From assembly GCF_003471165.1 (NCBI RefSeq), contig NZ_QRIL01000001.1, forward strand, positions 62,001 through 126,000: a stretch of 64,000 nucleotides of DNA, read 5' to 3'. Source of the DNA: Ruminococcus sp. AM22-13. GTDB lineage: Bacteria; Bacillota; Clostridia; Lachnospirales; Lachnospiraceae. The notes beneath the pieces were generated by a model that saw only the letters and a list, made by a program, of their open reading frames with translations, made no database searches and was not told where the DNA came from. Both the position numbers and the translations under genes were made by a program. Shown here in pieces: positions 1-9,996 of this stretch (position 1 is its first letter; each line of letters starts with the position of its first letter).

Positions 1-226
1 TTATATGTTATGTGTATATAGGGTAAATTTCCTGCTTAACGGAAACATAAATATACAAATACGGGTTATAAACATGGTTATTATAGCACATTTGGCTTAT
101 TTATGTTACCATTCTATTTTATTTATGTAATACATATTTCTTTTCTGAAAATACTTGTTGGTTCTGTAGAATTTTAAAGCGTTAGCACTTTAATATGATT
201 GTATATAAAAAAATACAATCTTTAGC

Positions 227-255
227 TTGCCTTTCCCACTACTTTCCTGTACAAT
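227..255 (+). promoter_or_regulatory. Predicted sigma-A promoter of citrate synthase
   Basis: TTGCCT (227-232), a 17-bp spacer and TACAAT (250-255) make a good vegetative promoter. It lies about 130 bp before the start codon, so the transcript would carry a leader of roughly 125 nt that contains the hairpin at 292-342. The 226 bases before it are A+T-rich and I see no gene in them. Confidence 0.5.
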
Positions 256-291
256 CATTAAATAGGTATAAATACAAATGTTCGTCATACT

Positions 292-342
292 AAAACACTG
301 ATCGCAAGGATGCATCCGCTCTTCACTGTATCAGTGTTTTTT
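292..342 (+). terminator. Terminator-like hairpin in the citrate synthase leader
   Basis: An 11-bp perfect stem (AAAACACTGAT at 292-302 with ATCAGTGTTTT at 330-340) is followed by a T run. It sits between a plausible promoter and the ribosome-binding site of citrate synthase. It could therefore be an attenuator; otherwise it is the terminator of a gene that ends before the window. Confidence 0.55.
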
Positions 343-387
343 AGCAGAAATACCTGCATAATAACTGGGGAAATGAGGAAAGATATT

Positions 388-1767
388 ATGGAAAAACATG
401 AAATGATGAGTCTGGAAGACTCCAAACAGCTTCGTGAAAGAATGAGATTCTTTGAACAGGAACTGCTCAAGAATCATCATATTGATCCCAATCTGTATGT
501 AGAATATGATGTAAAAAGAGGTCTGCGTGACTCCGCAGGTAAGGGTGTCCTTACAGGTCTTACAGAAATTTCTGATGTCAACGGCTACAATCTGATCAAC
601 GGAAGACAGATCCCGGCTGATGGTCGTTTATACTATCAGGGAATTAACGTACAGGATATCATCAGCGGCCTGAAGGGCAGACGTTTTGGCTTTGAAGAAA
701 CTATCTATCTTTTGATTTTTGGGAAGCTTCCGGATAAGGATGAACTTTCCAGATTTCTGGATGTAATGTTTGATATGGAAGATCTGGGTGGTCGTTTTGT
801 CCGTGACGTAGTTATGAAAGGAACGAATGCCAATATCATGAATGCTATGCAGCGTTGTGTCCTTGCACTTTATACATATGATGATAATCCGGAAGATATT
901 TCTCCTGAGAATGTACTTCGCCAGTCACTGGAACTGATCGCGAAACTTCCTGAGATTGCAGTATATTCTTATCATGCATATCGCCATTTCCGTAAGGATG
1001 ATACTTTATTTATCCGTAATCCACAGAGAGGACTTTCCCTTGCAGAGAATATCCTTCTTATGCTTCGTCCGGATGGAAAATATACAGAACTGGAGGCAAA
1101 AGTTCTGGATATTGCGCTGATTCTTCATGCTGAGCATGGCGGTGGTAATAACTCTACTTTTACAACTCATGTAGTAACTTCTTCAGGTACAGATACTTAC
1201 TCTTCCACTGCTGCATCAATCGGATCGCTGAAAGGTCCTCGTCACGGTGGTGCAAACCTGAAAGTTCAGAATATGTTCTCAGATCTGAAGGCACATGTAG
1301 AGCACTGGGATAATGAAGATGAGATTGTTGATTATCTTCAGAAAGTTCTGAATAAAGAGGCATTTGACCATGCAGGACTGATCTATGGTATGGGACATGC
1401 GGTCTATACGCTTTCTGATCCTCGTGAAGTGATTCTGAAACGTTTTGCTCAGGCACTGGCTGAGGAGAAAGGAATGACGGAGGAATTTGATCTCTACGAC
1501 AAAGTTGAAGGAATTGCCGGAAAACTGATTATGGAGCATAGAAAACTGTTCAAAAATGTCTGCTCTAACGTAGACTTCTACAGTGGATTTGTATATAGCA
1601 TGCTTGGCATTCCGGAAGAGTTGTTTACTCCGATTTTCGCCATCGCACGTATGCCTGGCTGGAGTGCTCACCGTCTGGAAGAGCTGATTAATGCAAATAA
1701 GATCATTCGTCCGGCTTATAAGTATGTGGGACATCATACAGATTTTGTTGCTTTTGATGAAAGATAA
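388..1767 (+). CDS. gltA: Citrate synthase
   Basis: Condenses acetyl-CoA and oxaloacetate to citrate in the cytoplasm. The 459-residue product shows the citrate synthase active site: His in HAEHGGGNNS near residue 247, His in GHAVY near 337, and Asp in VDFYSG near 396. I chose ATG 388 because GAGGAAAG lies six bases before it. An in-frame ATG at 310 has no Shine-Dalgarno sequence and lies inside a terminator-like hairpin. The gene stands alone between two terminators. In an acetogen it probably supplies 2-oxoglutarate for glutamate synthesis rather than a full cycle (inference). Family assignment is firm. Confidence 0.96.
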   Translation: MEKHEMMSLEDSKQLRERMRFFEQELLKNHHIDPNLYVEYDVKRGLRDSAGKGVLTGLTEISDVNGYNLINGRQIPADGRLYYQGINVQDIISGLKGRRFGFEETIYLLIFGKLPDKDELSRFLDVMFDMEDLGGRFVRDVVMKGTNANIMNAMQRCVLALYTYDDNPEDISPENVLRQSLELIAKLPEIAVYSYHAYRHFRKDDTLFIRNPQRGLSLAENILLMLRPDGKYTELEAKVLDIALILHAEHGGGNNSTFTTHVVTSSGTDTYSSTAASIGSLKGPRHGGANLKVQNMFSDLKAHVEHWDNEDEIVDYLQKVLNKEAFDHAGLIYGMGHAVYTLSDPREVILKRFAQALAEEKGMTEEFDLYDKVEGIAGKLIMEHRKLFKNVCSNVDFYSGFVYSMLGIPEELFTPIFAIARMPGWSAHRLEELINANKIIRPAYKYVGHHTDFVAFDER

Positions 1768-1785
1768 TTTTATATAAGAAATATT

Positions 1786-1819
1786 ACAGGCTGCGGTTGA
1801 ATCAGCAGCCTGTTTTTTA
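1786..1819 (+). terminator. Intrinsic terminator after citrate synthase
   Basis: Stem ACAGGCTGC (1786-1794) pairs with GCAGCCTGT (1805-1813), followed by a run of six T, 18 bp after the stop codon. Confidence 0.85.
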
Positions 1820-1866
1820 TCGCTTGCGGGGTTTTGTTAAAGAATAAGTATTCTTAGAGCAAAATG

Positions 1867-1915
1867 AACAAAATGCATTTCCGGGGAAGTGATTCTCTCA
1901 GAAATGCATTTTGTT
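1867..1915 (-). terminator. Terminator after enolase (probably bidirectional)
   Basis: A 14-bp perfect stem, AACAAAATGCATTT (1867-1880) with its complement (1902-1915), lies between the convergent ends of citrate synthase and enolase. Confidence 0.7.
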
Positions 1916-1947
1916 TATTTTGACTTATTATTATGGAAGTAAATTAT

Positions 1948-3386
<1,439 letters not shown>

Positions 3387-3403
3387 CTCCTGGTACATCA
3401 TTT

Positions 3404-3574
3404 CTAAAAAGCCGTATCCATGCAATGCGCGAGATACAAGAATATAACTATTTGGAAAAAGATGTACCAAAGTGCAACAGGCCATTGGCTATATGGGCTG
3501 TATGCAGATGAATCATATCTGGTAAACGGCTTCAGCATGACCGTGGTTTGAATGAAATCGCAGGTATGATTCAT
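3404..3574 (-). CDS. Possible small membrane peptide (or repeat-borne ORF)
   Basis: An open frame of 56 codons too short for usual callers. The C-terminal half is hydrophobic and aromatic (WPVALWYIFFQIVIFLYLAH), as a single membrane helix would be. The upstream GGAAG is too close to the ATG to be a convincing ribosome-binding site. It lies downstream of a promoter with an iron-box-like palindrome (3658-3688). It may be a real small protein, part of a structured RNA, or an incidental frame in a dispersed repeat. I do not recognise a function. Confidence 0.25.
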   Translation of the reverse strand: MNHTCDFIQTTVMLKPFTRYDSSAYSPYSQWPVALWYIFFQIVIFLYLAHCMDTAF

Positions 3575-3657
3575 GGCTTCCGAAGATTTCAGCTTGGCTT
3601 CGGATGGAGTTTAAATGATTGATTCACGCGAGAGTTTATTTTATCTAACTCTAATAG

Positions 3658-3688
3658 TTAGTATATTCTAACTGCGTTAAAAATGCAA
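3658..3688 (-). promoter_or_regulatory. Promoter with TTAG-N6-CTAA operator over its -10
   Basis: On the minus strand, TTGCAT (3688-3683), a 17-bp spacer and TATACT (3665-3660). The palindrome TTAGAATATACTAA (3671-3658) covers the -10. The geometry matches the feoA and DUF2325 promoters. It reads toward 3.4 kb and enolase. No recognised gene starts within 80 bp. Confidence 0.5.
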
Positions 3689-3728
3689 GAGATAAATTTG
3701 GAGAATATTGAAAAAGTATTTCAAAAAT

Positions 3729-3776
3729 AAAAAAAGCCAAACATGGTTAAATATATAAACCAATGTTTGACTTTAG
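3729..3776 (-). terminator. Terminator after the M56 peptidase gene
   Basis: On the minus strand AAGTCAAACATTGGTT pairs with AACCATGTTTGGCTT across a short loop, followed by a T run. It lies 18 bp beyond the stop of the M56 gene. Confidence 0.75.
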
Positions 3777-3793
3777 GTTATTCAGTTATATTT

Positions 3794-5086
3794 TCAATGA
3801 GGGCATTTATCATATGTTGCAGTATATTTATAAACTGCGTTTGCTAGATAGCCACACTTTTCGCATCTTTGGGCAGTATATACTTTAACTGAACATCCAC
3901 CTTTACCATCTTTAGCATGTGTTTTTAAATATCCATTAACCATACTGTGGGTACATAATGCATACGATGAAAAATCATAAACAGGTGTTTGTATTCCGTT
4001 TAAATCAATAAATACAGAATCACTTTCCGAAAAATCAGGAGCATACATATCATTTTCTGAAAATCCAAAACTTATAGATTCTAAATCAGCATTATAGACA
4101 TCATCCGTAATACTTAAATCAGATGACTGCATCGGCTCATACGCCAACACTGTTCCAGCTCCAGCAACAATTGTCAGTGCAGACACAGCCACCATAATCC
4201 CTCTCTGTAACAATCCTTTTTTCTTTTCCTTCATCATGTAGTTGATCCTCCTTTTTAAGATTTTCATGTTCTTTCCGCTTTTCTTTTTATTGCTGAAAAG
4301 ATTATTTTTCCACATAACCGGATTTTTGTCCGGAGTTGAGGCTTCGTTTACCAGCAGTGTGGCATAGTCTTTGCGGCGTTCCTTTAAGCAGCCCTCTACG
4401 GCGGCGCTGTCACTGACTATTTCTGCTGTATCTATGTAAAGGAAAAGTAAAAGGTATGCCACCGGATTCATCCAGTGCAGGCACAAAACCAGAAGGCATA
4501 ATACTTTTACCAGATTGTCGTGATTTTTCAGATGAGAATGTTCATGCTTATATACCATGTCATATTCTGAATGTAACATAGGGAAACTCTCTGGAAATAC
4601 AATTTTCTGACGGAAAAATCCGATTGTACATGGTCCGCAGATTCCATCAGGAATCAGATAATATACTTGGTTATTGTCTGAATCTTCCACTTTATCAAAT
4701 ATATAATTCTGAATGGAATGAGCTCCTCTCCAGAAGCTGATGATTTGATAAATGGCGAAAATAATGATTGCTACCAGCCATATTTTAGATATGATATCAA
4801 ACCATTGCGGCATCCATATATATTCACCCTGTCTTTCTGGAGTGAAGGACAAAGAACCTGATAAATATAGCTGAGATTCATCTGTGATCAGCATAGATGT
4901 TGGAAATACATCTTTTGGAATCAGATATTTTATCAATTGCACAGGCATCAGATAAAAGAGGATACCCGTTATCAGTAATCTTCTGCCTAAAGTGTAATTG
5001 TAATCAGCGCGTTGAATCAGGTACATAAATAAACAGATTACAACGGGGATTGATCCTGCGATGGACATACAGGTCAGTAGTTTCAT
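3794..5086 (-). CDS. M56 family (BlaR1/MecR1-like) membrane metallopeptidase
   Basis: A 430-residue integral membrane protein of the BlaR1 antirepressor peptidase family. Several membrane helices fill the first 220 residues, and the zinc motif HEHSH (HExxH) lies near residue 181, after a stretch facing the cytoplasm. A further membrane segment near 290-310 precedes a short extracellular tail that is not a penicillin-binding domain. The tail has five Cys in its last 50 residues, including CEKC. Classical partners are BlaI-type repressors, and none is adjacent. The start is 11 bp after the stop of the preceding small membrane gene, so the two are probably coupled. It may sense a signal through the Cys-rich tail (inference). 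Confidence 0.8.
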   Translation of the reverse strand: MKLLTCMSIAGSIPVVICLFMYLIQRADYNYTLGRRLLITGILFYLMPVQLIKYLIPKDVFPTSMLITDESQLYLSGSLSFTPERQGEYIWMPQWFDIISKIWLVAIIIFAIYQIISFWRGAHSIQNYIFDKVEDSDNNQVYYLIPDGICGPCTIGFFRQKIVFPESFPMLHSEYDMVYKHEHSHLKNHDNLVKVLCLLVLCLHWMNPVAYLLLFLYIDTAEIVSDSAAVEGCLKERRKDYATLLVNEASTPDKNPVMWKNNLFSNKKKSGKNMKILKRRINYMMKEKKKGLLQRGIMVAVSALTIVAGAGTVLAYEPMQSSDLSITDDVYNADLESISFGFSENDMYAPDFSESDSVFIDLNGIQTPVYDFSSYALCTHSMVNGYLKTHAKDGKGGCSVKVYTAQRCEKCGYLANAVYKYTATYDKCPH

Positions 5087-5097
5087 TAGATATCACG

Positions 5098-5487
5098 TCA
5101 TTTCTTCTTAATGTATTCAAGCAAGTAATTTTTCTCTTCTTCTGTAAGTTCCTGCTCAGAAGTGAGAGCGCTGACGAGGATATTTATGTCAGGTACCGGG
5201 TATCCGGATACAGGTGTGGAAACAGATGATCTGGATGTCCTTACCTTTAAGGTTTCCTCTTTTTCTTCAGCGATTTCATTTAATTTATCATATAAATATC
5301 GATTTCTTAGTCCAAGGATGAACATGGACACCGGATACAGTAAAGATACTACTGTGGCACCAATCATATATAAAGTAAAAGTATGGGTATCGTCTACAGG
5401 AGGTTTGCTCATGAAGTTGACAAAAAAGCAAACACCAGAACATATGGTAAATAGAATCCAGCAGACAATTTCTATTTTTCTTTTCAT
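5098..5487 (-). CDS. Small two-helix membrane protein upstream of the M56 peptidase
   Basis: 129 residues. Two hydrophobic helices (about 7-27 and 42-60) are followed by a charged cytoplasmic tail ending in ELTEEEKNYLLEYIKKK. It occupies the place where a BlaI repressor would be expected but has no winged-helix features. The operon position suggests it works with the M56 peptidase, perhaps as its substrate or scaffold (inference). I do not recognise the family. Confidence 0.65.
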   Translation of the reverse strand: MKRKIEIVCWILFTICSGVCFFVNFMSKPPVDDTHTFTLYMIGATVVSLLYPVSMFILGLRNRYLYDKLNEIAEEKEETLKVRTSRSSVSTPVSGYPVPDINILVSALTSEQELTEEEKNYLLEYIKKK

Positions 5488-5533
5488 TATTTCGTCTCCA
5501 GATTGTAATCTTCTATCAATTTCTTAACTGCAT

Positions 5534-5564
5534 TTAGTGTATCATAACTGCACAAAAGTCACAA
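5534..5564 (-). promoter_or_regulatory. Promoter of the M56 operon with near-consensus palindrome
   Basis: On the minus strand TTGTGA (5564-5559), a 17-bp spacer and TACACT (5541-5536). The -10 lies in TTATGATACACTAA, one base off TTAG-N6-CTAA. The promoter is reasonable; regulation is only suggested. Confidence 0.4.
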
Positions 5565-5703
5565 CCGATTTTTATGAAATTATCAGACTTTTTGACGCCA
5601 TTCTTCGAGATTTATCGAGATTTTGCACAATGCTTTCGGATTTTGTGGCACATATTTTGAATACTTTTAACACAACTCATTGTTTGATTAACTCGGATAG
5701 TTA

Positions 5704-5754
5704 CAAAAAACCGGACAAAGAATCTTGATACTATCAAAATTCATGTCCGGTTTT
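5704..5754 (-). terminator. Terminator after the HMA-domain gene
   Basis: Stem AAAACCGGACA (5707-5717) with TGTCCGGTTTT (5744-5754). On the minus strand it ends in a T run, 40 bp after the HMA gene. Confidence 0.75.
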
Positions 5755-5794
5755 GTATAGGAGTTACTGCCTGATGAATCTGGCAATTACCGAT

Positions 5795-6055
5795 TTATTT
5801 ATGAAGGAATGAAAACAGTCCTTTTTTCTTTTCGTAAGGCTCTGAGGTAATTCCCTTTACTTCATATCCTGTGGCATTAATCGCTGCTTTTAATCTGGCT
5901 TCATCGACAGGTGCATCAGTGATAAGAGTGGTTTCGCCTTTGCTGTGGGAAGATGAGACTTTATCTACCTGGAAAGCTTTTCTTACTGCGTCATTGACAT
6001 GAGATTCGCACATCCCGCACATCATTCCGTCTACTTTTACAGTTGTTTTGATCAT
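5795..6055 (-). CDS. Heavy-metal-associated (HMA) domain protein
   Basis: 86 residues with a ferredoxin-like HMA fold and the metal-binding motif MMCGMC (CxxC) near residue 12, followed by a basic tail. Such proteins bind Cu(I) or other soft metals and pass them to P-type ATPases. I chose ATG 6055 because GGAGGATG precedes it; an ATG five codons upstream overlaps that ribosome-binding site. It lies 85 bp downstream of the triple-FMN protein gene and may have its own promoter. A degenerate TTAG-N6-CTAA palindrome with one mismatch lies at 6089-6102. Confidence 0.85.
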   Translation of the reverse strand: MIKTTVKVDGMMCGMCESHVNDAVRKAFQVDKVSSSHSKGETTLITDAPVDEARLKAAINATGYEVKGITSEPYEKKKGLFSFLHK

Positions 6056-6139
6056 AATAGCATCCTCCATTTTAATGATTTAGAAAAGTTAATATTCACT
6101 AACAGCGATTATATCACATAAATTCCATTTTTACAATTT

Positions 6140-7702
6140 CTATGCAAGAGCCTGCGCAAGAGCTTTTTGAACGGCTCCGAGGATTCCCTCAGAGGAGAAT
6201 GTTGCACCACTTGCCGTATCAATTCCATCAGCGGATTGATTTCCCATGATCTGAGGATAGAGAGTTCCCCATGCATAGTCGAAGTATTCCGGTGAATCAC
6301 TGTTGCTCTGTTCGATGGAAGCAATCTGACCGTTCTGGATGGTTACCGTTACTTCTACTCTTCCACTATAGCCATAACTTGAAGCGGAGTATGTTCCGTC
6401 TTTATACGGTCCTTGCGGTTCAGGTGTCGGCTCCGGTGTTTCGTCTGGGGTTGGTGTCGGCTCCGGTGTTTCGTCTGGGGTTGGTGTCGGTTCAGGTGTT
6501 TCGTCTGGGGTTGGTGTCGGTTCAGGCGTTTCTGTCGGAGCGGGTGTGTTTTCAGGAGTTGGTGTTACCTCTGGCGTCGGTGTTGCTTCCGGTGTCGGAG
6601 TAACGTTCGGAGTTTCTGTTGGAACTGGTGTCGGAGTTACTTTTGCGTTCGTTTTGGCAGCCTGTTTCTGGATATCTTTCATCGCATTTAAGATTCCTTT
6701 GGATGAATAGGTCGCACCACTGACAGTGTCGATTCCATCAGCGGACTGATTCTGAATGATTGAATTTTCAAGAACCTCCCATGCCTTCTGGAAAAACTGT
6801 GGTGTATCGGTATGCTTTACATCGAGAGATTTGATAATTCCTTTTTTTATCTTAGCAGTCAGGGTTACCGTTCCGCTGTAACCCTGTGCAGTTCCCGTGT
6901 AAGTACCATCTTTGTATGGAGATTCTTTATCCGGATTTGGTGTTGGAACTGGTTTCTTTGTAGGTTTTGGTGACGGCGTTGGTGTTGGTGTGGCTGTTGT
7001 CTGGTTTCCTGATGGAATCGCCTGAGACAATGCGTTCTGGACTGCTGTGATAATTCCATTTGAGGAATAGGTAGCTCCACTCACAGCATCTACGTTTGGT
7101 GACTGGCTGGAAATAATTCTGCTGACTACACCCTGTGCATTGGCAAAATAGGAAGCTGTTTCGCTGGAGGCATCCAAAATATTGATTGATGCAATTTTAT
7201 GATTACTGACAGTTACCTGCACAGTGATCGTTCCACCGAATCCGGTTCCGGAGCCTGTATAAGTTCCATCCACATATCCGTCAGCCGGAACTTGTGTAGT
7301 TGGTGTGACAGTACTTCCTGCACCACCTCCGCCGGCAGCGCTGCCATTTGCAGCGGCTCCGGTAGAAGCATTTTTCTTTGTGCCGGTTTTTATCTTACTG
7401 GCTTTTTTGGCTTTCTTTGATGTTTTTGCTGATGCTTTGCTGCTTTTTGCAGAAGATTCCTGTAAAACTTCGTCGTGGGTATTTCCTGTTGCAATCAGTT
7501 CTTTGATATCATCAGTAGACATAATACTATTATTAGAAACTATAGCGGTTTCTACGGGGCTTTTTTCAGTCTGATAACAGGTCACACAGACTGCTGCAAA
7601 AACTGCAGCCGCCGGAAGAAGCTTTAACCAGGGCTTTAAATTATCCTGTTTCTGATTTGTTTCAGGATTCGTATTTTTTTTCTGCTCATTATTCTTGTCC
7701 AT
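6140..7702 (-). CDS. Extracytoplasmic protein with three FMN-binding (flavinylated) domains
   Basis: 520 residues. An N-terminal membrane anchor (about 26-42, [16 protein letters not shown]) is followed by an Ala/Lys/Ser-rich stretch and three FMN_bind domains. Each domain starts with (Y)xDGTY and ends with the flavinylation motif [20 protein letters not shown] or [10 protein letters not shown]; the Ser/Thr of SGAT is where ApbE attaches FMN through a phosphoester. The domains are joined by long Thr/Pro/Glu linkers, the second with a 10-residue repeat. The protein would carry electrons outside the membrane. Candidate partners are ApbE, the polyferredoxin and the single-domain FMN protein encoded 2-6 kb upstream. 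Confidence 0.92.
   Translation of the reverse strand: MDKNNEQKKNTNPETNQKQDNLKPWLKLLPAAAVFAAVCVTCYQTEKSPVETAIVSNNSIMSTDDIKELIATGNTHDEVLQESSAKSSKASAKTSKKAKKASKIKTGTKKNASTGAAANGSAAGGGGAGSTVTPTTQVPADGYVDGTYTGSGTGFGGTITVQVTVSNHKIASINILDASSETASYFANAQGVVSRIISSQSPNVDAVSGATYSSNGIITAVQNALSQAIPSGNQTTATPTPTPSPKPTKKPVPTPNPDKESPYKDGTYTGTAQGYSGTVTLTAKIKKGIIKSLDVKHTDTPQFFQKAWEVLENSIIQNQSADGIDTVSGATYSSKGILNAMKDIQKQAAKTNAKVTPTPVPTETPNVTPTPEATPTPEVTPTPENTPAPTETPEPTPTPDETPEPTPTPDETPEPTPTPDETPEPTPEPQGPYKDGTYSASSYGYSGRVEVTVTIQNGQIASIEQSNSDSPEYFDYAWGTLYPQIMGNQSADGIDTASGATFSSEGILGAVQKALAQALA
6421..6530. repeat. 30-bp tandem repeat encoding the [10 protein letters not shown] linker
   Basis: TCGTCTGGGG recurs at 6441, 6471 and 6501, exactly 30 bp apart, inside the triple-FMN gene. 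Each unit encodes ten linker residues, so slippage would change linker length in frame. Confidence 0.85.
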
Positions 7703-7895
7703 AAATCCTCTCCTCTTCTTTTATAACATTTCTGGAAAATATAGATAGCAAATTTCCTACTAACAGCATTATGTTAAATTTCAAGACTTATCCCCTCTGT
7801 ATTTTCCGGAAACGTTATATAATTAAACAGACAAAACTATCCGCTTTCACTACGTGACTTCACACTGAATATCTGTCATTTTATGTTTTACAAGG

Positions 7896-7938
7896 AAAAG
7901 AAACCCTGCCCTTTTGACCGGAATACAGGATTTCTTTT
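7896..7938 (-). terminator. Terminator after the first Tp47-like gene
   Basis: AAAAGAAACCCTG (7896-7908) pairs with CAGGATTTCTTTT (7926-7938). It lies 44 bp beyond the stop on the minus strand. Confidence 0.7.
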
Positions 7939-7981
7939 CTATGTCTGTGAATCAGTTAATTTTCACACTGAATTAATCCGA

Positions 7982-9871
7982 TTATTTTACAGTTACTTTA
8001 AATGTCTTGGATACACCATTGCATGTTACTGTAATCTTAGCTGTACCTTTCTTGATACCTTTTACTGTACCATTGGAAGATACGGTAGCAATTTTCTTAT
8101 TGCTGGATTTGTATGTGATTTTTCCGGATGGAGTTGCTTTTGCCGCAATCTTAGTTGTCTTTCCAACTTTTACAGATGCTGATGTTTTTGTAAGCTTCAG
8201 AGTTGGATTCTTAACTGTTACTGTGCAGGTTGCTTTTACGTTGCCGCATTTAGCTGTGATCACAGCTTTTCCGGCTGCTTTTGCTGTAACTTTACCGGTT
8301 GTTTTGTTTACTGTTGCAACTTTTGGGTTGCTGGAAGTAAATGTAACTTTTGATGCATCTGCTCCTGTTACAGTTGCTTTCAGTGTAGTTGTTTTTCCTT
8401 TGTAAACAGTAGCTGTTTTCTTGTTGAGAGTGACTGTTACCTTCGTATCAGCTTTAACAAGAGCCTCTACGGCTGTGTTCAGATGAGTTGTAGCTTCATC
8501 AACCTCTGCCTGAGTTGGTTTTTCTTTTGCAAGAAGATCTTTTGCTTCCTGAAGCTCTAACTGCATTGCCTTCCAGGAATCTGCTGTGTAATCTGTCTCT
8601 TTTAATGCTTCTGCTTTTTCTACTGCTGCTTTTAATGCTGTTGTATCCGCTTCTCCTGCTTCCGGTTTTACAATGTTTGCATCTGTTGCATTAACTTCAA
8701 ATACAGTATCTGCATATCCCATTGCATATACAGTAACTTTCCATTTTCCGGTTCCGTCTGTTCCTTTTGGAAGCTGGCAACGGTAGGAATCTGTCAGACC
8801 AAGCTGGATTCCCATAGCTTTATGCATCCAGTTATCTGCTGCGAATTTTGTTCCGTAAGATGCCAGAACTTTGTCACCATTTCCGTAGTAATCCCATCTT
8901 ACAGCATACATTTTAGCTCCAAGAGCTCCATATCCGTCACCGGTAATATCTACTCTTAAGAATTCACCGTAGCTTCCGCTTGCTTCTTTTACTGTCGCGG
9001 TAACATTGGATGCTGTCTGGAGTGCCTGATCTTTAAGTCCGGAACCAGTACCATTTGTTCTTGCTTTGAATGTGAATGTTCCATCAGAACCTTTTACAGC
9101 TTCTTTTAAGCCGTTTGTTTCAGCGGTAACATCAGCAACTGCACTATAAGACTGCAAATTGTTTTCTCCAAATCCTCCGGCAACTGTACTTCCATCTTCC
9201 ACAACCTTGAACTGTGATTTGAAAGCTTCATAGTCTTCTGCTTTTACTGCGACAGGCACATATTTCAGACCTACTACGTTGTAATGGTCGAATTCTACAA
9301 CACTTCCGTCAGCTTTTGTGATCTGCCCTCTCTCCGGCTGGTTCAGCTTTACTGTGGTTCCGTCAGTGAGTACCGCATCGTTTGCTGAGGTCCAGTAGGA
9401 AATCTCATAAGAACCGCCGTTTTTGTCATACATGATTGCCTCACACTGGTAGCTTCCTCTGTGCAGGCCATGGTTTACAGTAGCTCTGGTTACTGTATCG
9501 AAACCGCCTTTGTCAAGTTCATCATGGCTGTCTTTTGTTGCATTGGAAGCTGTATTTGCAGCATTGTAAACTCCCTCAGACGCCCAGTACTGTGCCCATG
9601 TCAGACCTGCATAGACATATTTATAGCCTGTTTCTGCTGTTGCAGCGAATTCATCTTCTGCTGCTGTCTGGTCGTCAACAAAAGGTGTTTCCTCATCGCC
9701 TGCAAAAGCATCAGCAGTGTCATCTGCTGCATCAAACTCATTTGCCTGTGCTTCAGTCTCCACAGCAACATCAGATGTAAAATCCGCAGCCATAACCGGT
9801 AATCCTGAAACCATCATTGCTGCACTTAAAATTGCAGGAGCTGCCATTTTGATTAAATTTCCCTTGCGCAT
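7982..9871 (-). CDS. Secreted Tp47-like protein with FIVAR and BIG2 domains
   Basis: 629 residues. A signal peptide (about 1-28, ending VMAA) and an acidic stretch precede an N-terminal region, from about residue 83 (YVYAGLTWAQYWASEGVY), that resembles the domain of Treponema Tp47 proteins (annotated penicillin-binding Tp47 domain). A FIVAR-type helical repeat (about 405-470) and two bacterial Ig-like group 2 domains (about 475-629, KVATVNKTTGKVTAKAAGKA pattern) follow. There is no LPXTG motif or transmembrane tail, so attachment is unclear. It lies between the two FMN-protein genes and resembles the protein at 12745-14721. Surface function is unknown; the Tp47 link rests on my recall of the family. 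Confidence 0.75.
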   Translation of the reverse strand: MRKGNLIKMAAPAILSAAMMVSGLPVMAADFTSDVAVETEAQANEFDAADDTADAFAGDEETPFVDDQTAAEDEFAATAETGYKYVYAGLTWAQYWASEGVYNAANTASNATKDSHDELDKGGFDTVTRATVNHGLHRGSYQCEAIMYDKNGGSYEISYWTSANDAVLTDGTTVKLNQPERGQITKADGSVVEFDHYNVVGLKYVPVAVKAEDYEAFKSQFKVVEDGSTVAGGFGENNLQSYSAVADVTAETNGLKEAVKGSDGTFTFKARTNGTGSGLKDQALQTASNVTATVKEASGSYGEFLRVDITGDGYGALGAKMYAVRWDYYGNGDKVLASYGTKFAADNWMHKAMGIQLGLTDSYRCQLPKGTDGTGKWKVTVYAMGYADTVFEVNATDANIVKPEAGEADTTALKAAVEKAEALKETDYTADSWKAMQLELQEAKDLLAKEKPTQAEVDEATTHLNTAVEALVKADTKVTVTLNKKTATVYKGKTTTLKATVTGADASKVTFTSSNPKVATVNKTTGKVTAKAAGKAVITAKCGNVKATCTVTVKNPTLKLTKTSASVKVGKTTKIAAKATPSGKITYKSSNKKIATVSSNGTVKGIKKGTAKITVTCNGVSKTFKVTVK

Positions 9872-9906
9872 ACCTTTAAATCCTCCTGAATATGATTTGA
9901 TAAATA

Positions 9907-9924
9907 GTTACTGTTCACAGTAAC
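9907..9924. repeat. Minimal GTTACTGTTCAC-type palindrome
   Basis: GTTACTGTTCACAGTAAC is a near-perfect palindrome 36 bp before the Tp47-like gene start. Its arms match the ends of the larger elements at 17.6, 18.2, 24.6 and 63.4 kb. Confidence 0.5.
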
Positions 9925-9996
9925 GATAAATATATTTCCAAACTGTCCGGAAAACTGAAAGTTTTGACAGTTCAGAGATCTTTATATAAGATAAGC

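Noticed and set aside
310-387. In-frame N-terminal extension of citrate synthase from ATG 310
   Set aside because: No ribosome-binding site, and the codons lie in a terminator-like hairpin; ATG 388 has GAGGAAAG and fits the family start.
3794-5487. Beta-lactam resistance sensor system (blaR1-blaI)
   Set aside because: No penicillin-binding domain, no BlaI-type winged helix and no beta-lactamase gene nearby.
5537-5728. 63-codon plus-strand frame in the gap before the M56 operon
   Set aside because: It overlaps the predicted minus-strand promoter and a terminator, with no ribosome-binding site or recognisable motif.
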